64,000 nt of DNA, taken from contig NZ_JOFX01000002.1 in NCBI RefSeq assembly GCF_000719345.1, positions 186,001 through 250,000 on the forward strand, read 5' to 3'. This DNA comes from Streptomyces sp. NRRL F-2664. Its GTDB lineage: Bacteria; Actinomycetota; Actinomycetes; Streptomycetales; Streptomycetaceae. The notes under the pieces are model-generated. The model saw only the letters and a program-made list of their open reading frames with translations. It made no database searches and was not told the DNA's origin. This document shows positions 61,705 to 64,000 of the stretch, piece by piece. The translations under genes were made by a program, and so were the position numbers. Position 1 is the first letter of the stretch; every line of letters starts with the position of its first letter.

Positions 61705-62604
61705 ATGACCGAGTGGGACATCAAGAAGCTGCGGATCCTGCGCACCCTCGCCGAACAGGGGACCGTGACCCGGGCGGCCGAGGCCCTGCACATGACGCCC
61801 TCGGCCGTGTCGCAGCAGCTGACGAACCTCGCCCGGCAACTGGGGGTGGTCCTGCTGGAGGCGCAGGGCCGCCGGGTCCGCCTCACCGACGCCGCCCACC
61901 TCGTACTGCGGCACGCGGAAGCGGTGTTCGCCCAGCTGGAGCAGGCCGACGCGGAACTGGCGGGCTACCTGGCCGGGGACGTGGGGGAGGTACGGGTCGG
62001 CGCGTTCTCCACCGCCGTGCCCGCGCTGGTGGTCCCGGCGGTGGCGCACCTGCGCACGGCCCACCCGGGGGTGGAGGTCCGGGTCCGCGAGACCGAGGCC
62101 GCGGAGTCGTACGAGCTGCTGTCGGCCGGGGGAGTGGACCTCGCGCTGTCGCTGGCCGCCCACGCACCCACCGCCCGGGACCGGCGGTTCACCCGCGTCA
62201 CGCTGATGGAGGACCCGCTGGACGTGGCGCTGCCGCCGGGGCACCCGCTCCGGGACGCGGCGGACCTGCGGTTGGCGGACCTGTCCGGGGATCCGTGGAT
62301 CTACGGGGGCAGCGGCCCGTGGTCGCAGATCGCGCGGGGCGCCTGCGAGGCGGCGGGATTCGTCCCCGAACAGGCCCACTCCGCGTCGGGCTGGACCGCG
62401 ATCCTGGCCATGGTCGAGGCGGGGATGGGCGTGGCCCTGGTCCCGCGGATGGTTTCCAGCCGGGCGTCGGGGGTGGCGGTGCGTGTGCTGTCGCAGGACC
62501 GGCCGACGCGGCACGTGATCGCGGCCGTCCGCCGCGGCGCCGAGTCCGCTCCCGCGGTGGCGCACGTCCTCACGGCCCTCCGGTCCGCCGCCGCGCGCCC
62601 CTGA
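61705..62604 (+). CDS. LysR-family regulator
   Basis: This 299-residue protein starts at ATG 61705. An N-terminal helix-turn-helix (LRTLAEQGTVTRAAEALHMTPSAVSQQLTNL, written in part) is followed by a substrate-binding domain with VRVGAFSTAVPALVVP and the LDVALPPGHPL hinge region. It reads in the same direction as the two exporters rather than divergently, so its target may be elsewhere or the shared operon. Confidence 0.88.
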   Translation: MTEWDIKKLRILRTLAEQGTVTRAAEALHMTPSAVSQQLTNLARQLGVVLLEAQGRRVRLTDAAHLVLRHAEAVFAQLEQADAELAGYLAGDVGEVRVGAFSTAVPALVVPAVAHLRTAHPGVEVRVRETEAAESYELLSAGGVDLALSLAAHAPTARDRRFTRVTLMEDPLDVALPPGHPLRDAADLRLADLSGDPWIYGGSGPWSQIARGACEAAGFVPEQAHSASGWTAILAMVEAGMGVALVPRMVSSRASGVAVRVLSQDRPTRHVIAAVRRGAESAPAVAHVLTALRSAAARP

Positions 62605-62697
62605 CCCCGCGCTCCCGGGGCTCTGCCCCCGTGCCCCGAGCGCCGGCGAGGCCGAAAGAGCGGACCCCGCGCCCCGAACGCCGGGCGGCTGGTGGAT

Positions 62698-62743
62698 CCA
62701 GCCCCGCCGGCGTTTGAGGCGCGGGGGTCCGGGGGCGGAGCCC
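62698..62743. repeat. Dispersed Streptomyces intergenic repeat
   Basis: CCAGCCCCGCCGGCGTTTGA followed by a GC-rich GGGGTCCGGGGGCGGAGCCCC-like end is a common intergenic element at convergent gene ends in Streptomyces, from memory. Confidence 0.5.
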
Positions 62744-62761
62744 CGTATCGGGCCCGGGGCC

Positions 62762-64000
62762 CTAGACCTGAGCGGCAGCGGCAGCCGCAGCGGCGTCGGC
62801 CGCCTGGGCCTTCAGCGCTCGCTCGACGCCCGCGCGGGACTCCGAGACCAGCCGCCGCAGCGCGGCGTTCGGCTCTGCGGAGGCGAGCCACGCGTCCGTC
62901 GCGTCCAGCGTCTCCCGCGAGACCTGGAGCGCCGGGTAGAGGCCCACCGCGATCTGCTGGGCGATCTCGTGGCTGCGGGTGTCCCAGACCTCCTTGACCG
63001 CCGCGAAGTACTTCTCGGTGTACGGCGCCAGCAGCTCGCGCTGGTCGGTCTGCACGAAGCCGCCGATCACCGCCTCCTGCACCGCGTTCGGCAGGTCGCC
63101 GGACTCCACCACCGAGGCCCACGCCCCGGCCTTGGCCTCCGCCGTCGGGCGGGCCGCCCGCGCCGTCGCCGCGTGGCGCTCGCCGGCCGCCGTCGCGTCC
63201 CGCTCCAGCTCCGCCGCGATCGCCGGCTCGTCCGCGACACCCGTCGCGGCCAGCCGCTCCAGGAACGCCCACCGCAGCTCGGTGTCGACGGCCAGGCCCT
63301 CGATCTCGGCCGAGCCGTCCAGCAGCGCCGACAGGAAGGCCAGCTGCTCCTGCGTCCGGGCGGTCGCCGCGAAGGCCCGGGCCCACGCCAGCTGGTGGTC
63401 GCCGGCCGGCTCCGCGGCGCGCAGGTGCTCCAGAGTGGCCTCGGTCCAGGCCGCCAGGCCCTCCTCCCGCCACGCCGGGTCGGCGTACAGGTCGATGGCC
63501 AGCTTCACCTGCCGGTGCAGGGACTGCACGACGCCGATGTCGGACTCCTTGCCGATGCCCGAGAGCACCAGCGAGAGGTAGTCGCGGGTGGCGAGCTCGC
63601 CGTCACGGGTCATGTCCCAGGCCGAGGCCCAGCACAGGGCGCGCGGCAGCGACTCCGCGAAGTCGCCGATGTGGGCGGTGACCGCCGCGAGGGACTCCTC
63701 GTCGAGGCGGACCTTCGCGTACGACAGGTCGTCGTCGTTCAGCAGGACCACGGTCGGGCGGGCCCGGCCCACCAGCTCCGGCACCGTCGTCAGGGCACCG
63801 TCGATGTCCAGCTCGATCCGGTCGGTGCGCACGAGCGCGCCGTCCTGGAGCTCGTACAGGCCCACGGCGATGCGGTGCGGGCGCAGGGTCGACTCGCCCT
63901 TCGCCCCGGCGGGCAGCGGCGGCGCCTCCTGGCGGATGCCGAAGGCGGTGATCACGCCGTCGGCGTCGGTGGTGATCTCCGGGCGCAGGACGTTGATGCC
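62762..64000 (-). CDS. pepN: Aminopeptidase N, C-terminal part (start outside window)
   Basis: The frame is open from the window edge to the stop codon at 62762-62764, giving the last 412 residues. This is the helical ERAP1-like C-terminal domain: LLNDDDLSYAKVRLDEESL, ALCWASAWDMTRDGELATRDYLSLV, and VGLYPALQVS near the end. The catalytic zinc part (GAMEN, HExxH) lies beyond base 64000. M1 aminopeptidases release N-terminal residues from peptides. A poly-Ala stretch precedes the C terminus. Confidence 0.88.
   Translation of the reverse strand, partial: GINVLRPEITTDADGVITAFGIRQEAPPLPAGAKGESTLRPHRIAVGLYELQDGALVRTDRIELDIDGALTTVPELVGRARPTVVLLNDDDLSYAKVRLDEESLAAVTAHIGDFAESLPRALCWASAWDMTRDGELATRDYLSLVLSGIGKESDIGVVQSLHRQVKLAIDLYADPAWREEGLAAWTEATLEHLRAAEPAGDHQLAWARAFAATARTQEQLAFLSALLDGSAEIEGLAVDTELRWAFLERLAATGVADEPAIAAELERDATAAGERHAATARAARPTAEAKAGAWASVVESGDLPNAVQEAVIGGFVQTDQRELLAPYTEKYFAAVKEVWDTRSHEIAQQIAVGLYPALQVSRETLDATDAWLASAEPNAALRRLVSESRAGVERALKAQAADAAAAAAAAQV

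Noticed and set aside
62698..62743. Possible riboswitch or small RNA between lysR and pepN
   Set aside because: Matches a common dispersed Streptomyces intergenic repeat and lies between convergent genes.

Overview
The window is chromosomal DNA of a Streptomyces-type actinomycete. Evidence: very high GC, GTG and TTG starts with GGAGG-type ribosome binding sites, and the gene set dynamin pair, SsbB, EttA, truncated globin, PknG/GlnH/GlnX and PepN. Two integrated conjugative elements (AICEs, actinomycete integrative and conjugative elements) interrupt a conserved chromosomal core.

Element 1 (left edge to about 8400) is cut by the window start. It carries small accessory genes, an FtsK-type DNA translocase (TraB), a primase-polymerase, a helicase-type replication protein, an iteron-rich probable origin, an excisionase and a tyrosine integrase. 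It ends in the 3' part of a tRNA-Arg(TCT) gene. Element 2 (about 16416 to 30697) is complete. From left to right it has integrase, excisionase, origin, replication protein, primase-polymerase, orphan cytosine methyltransferase, spread/transfer genes, an FtsK-type translocase, a row of overlapping small genes, and a divergent GntR regulator overlapping a HAD phosphatase gene. Imperfect direct repeats flank it, and it sits just upstream of ettA instead of in a tRNA. The replication cassettes of the two elements are near copies, including the non-coding origin, although the integrases and translocases differ.

Between the elements (8440-16400) lie dynA-dynB, ssbB, a degenerate thioester-domain surface protein, a PAP2-diacylglycerol kinase fusion and a small membrane protein. 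Right of element 2 (30700-64000) come ettA, a thioesterase, a globin and a methyltransferase. Next is a seven-gene leftward signalling operon: GlnX-like and GlnH-like proteins, an unknown coiled-coil protein, a PknG-like kinase, a PP2C phosphatase, a VWA protein and an FHA protein. Then follow an amino-sugar/glycoside cluster (GH4 enzyme, BadF-type kinase, ROK repressor), MscS, HNH, a GH84 hexosaminidase, malQ, a MarR-MFS divergent pair, two EamA exporters, LysR and the 3' part of pepN.

The most notable non-coding signals are in the elements. They are GTGACGC iterons next to a conserved TTTTTCC box, hairpins sharing the loop TCTCGCCAAAG, a 38-base perfect palindrome beside a CGACAAG repeat array after the element 2 translocase, and CTTGG(C/A)TAGCC operators before the GntR gene.
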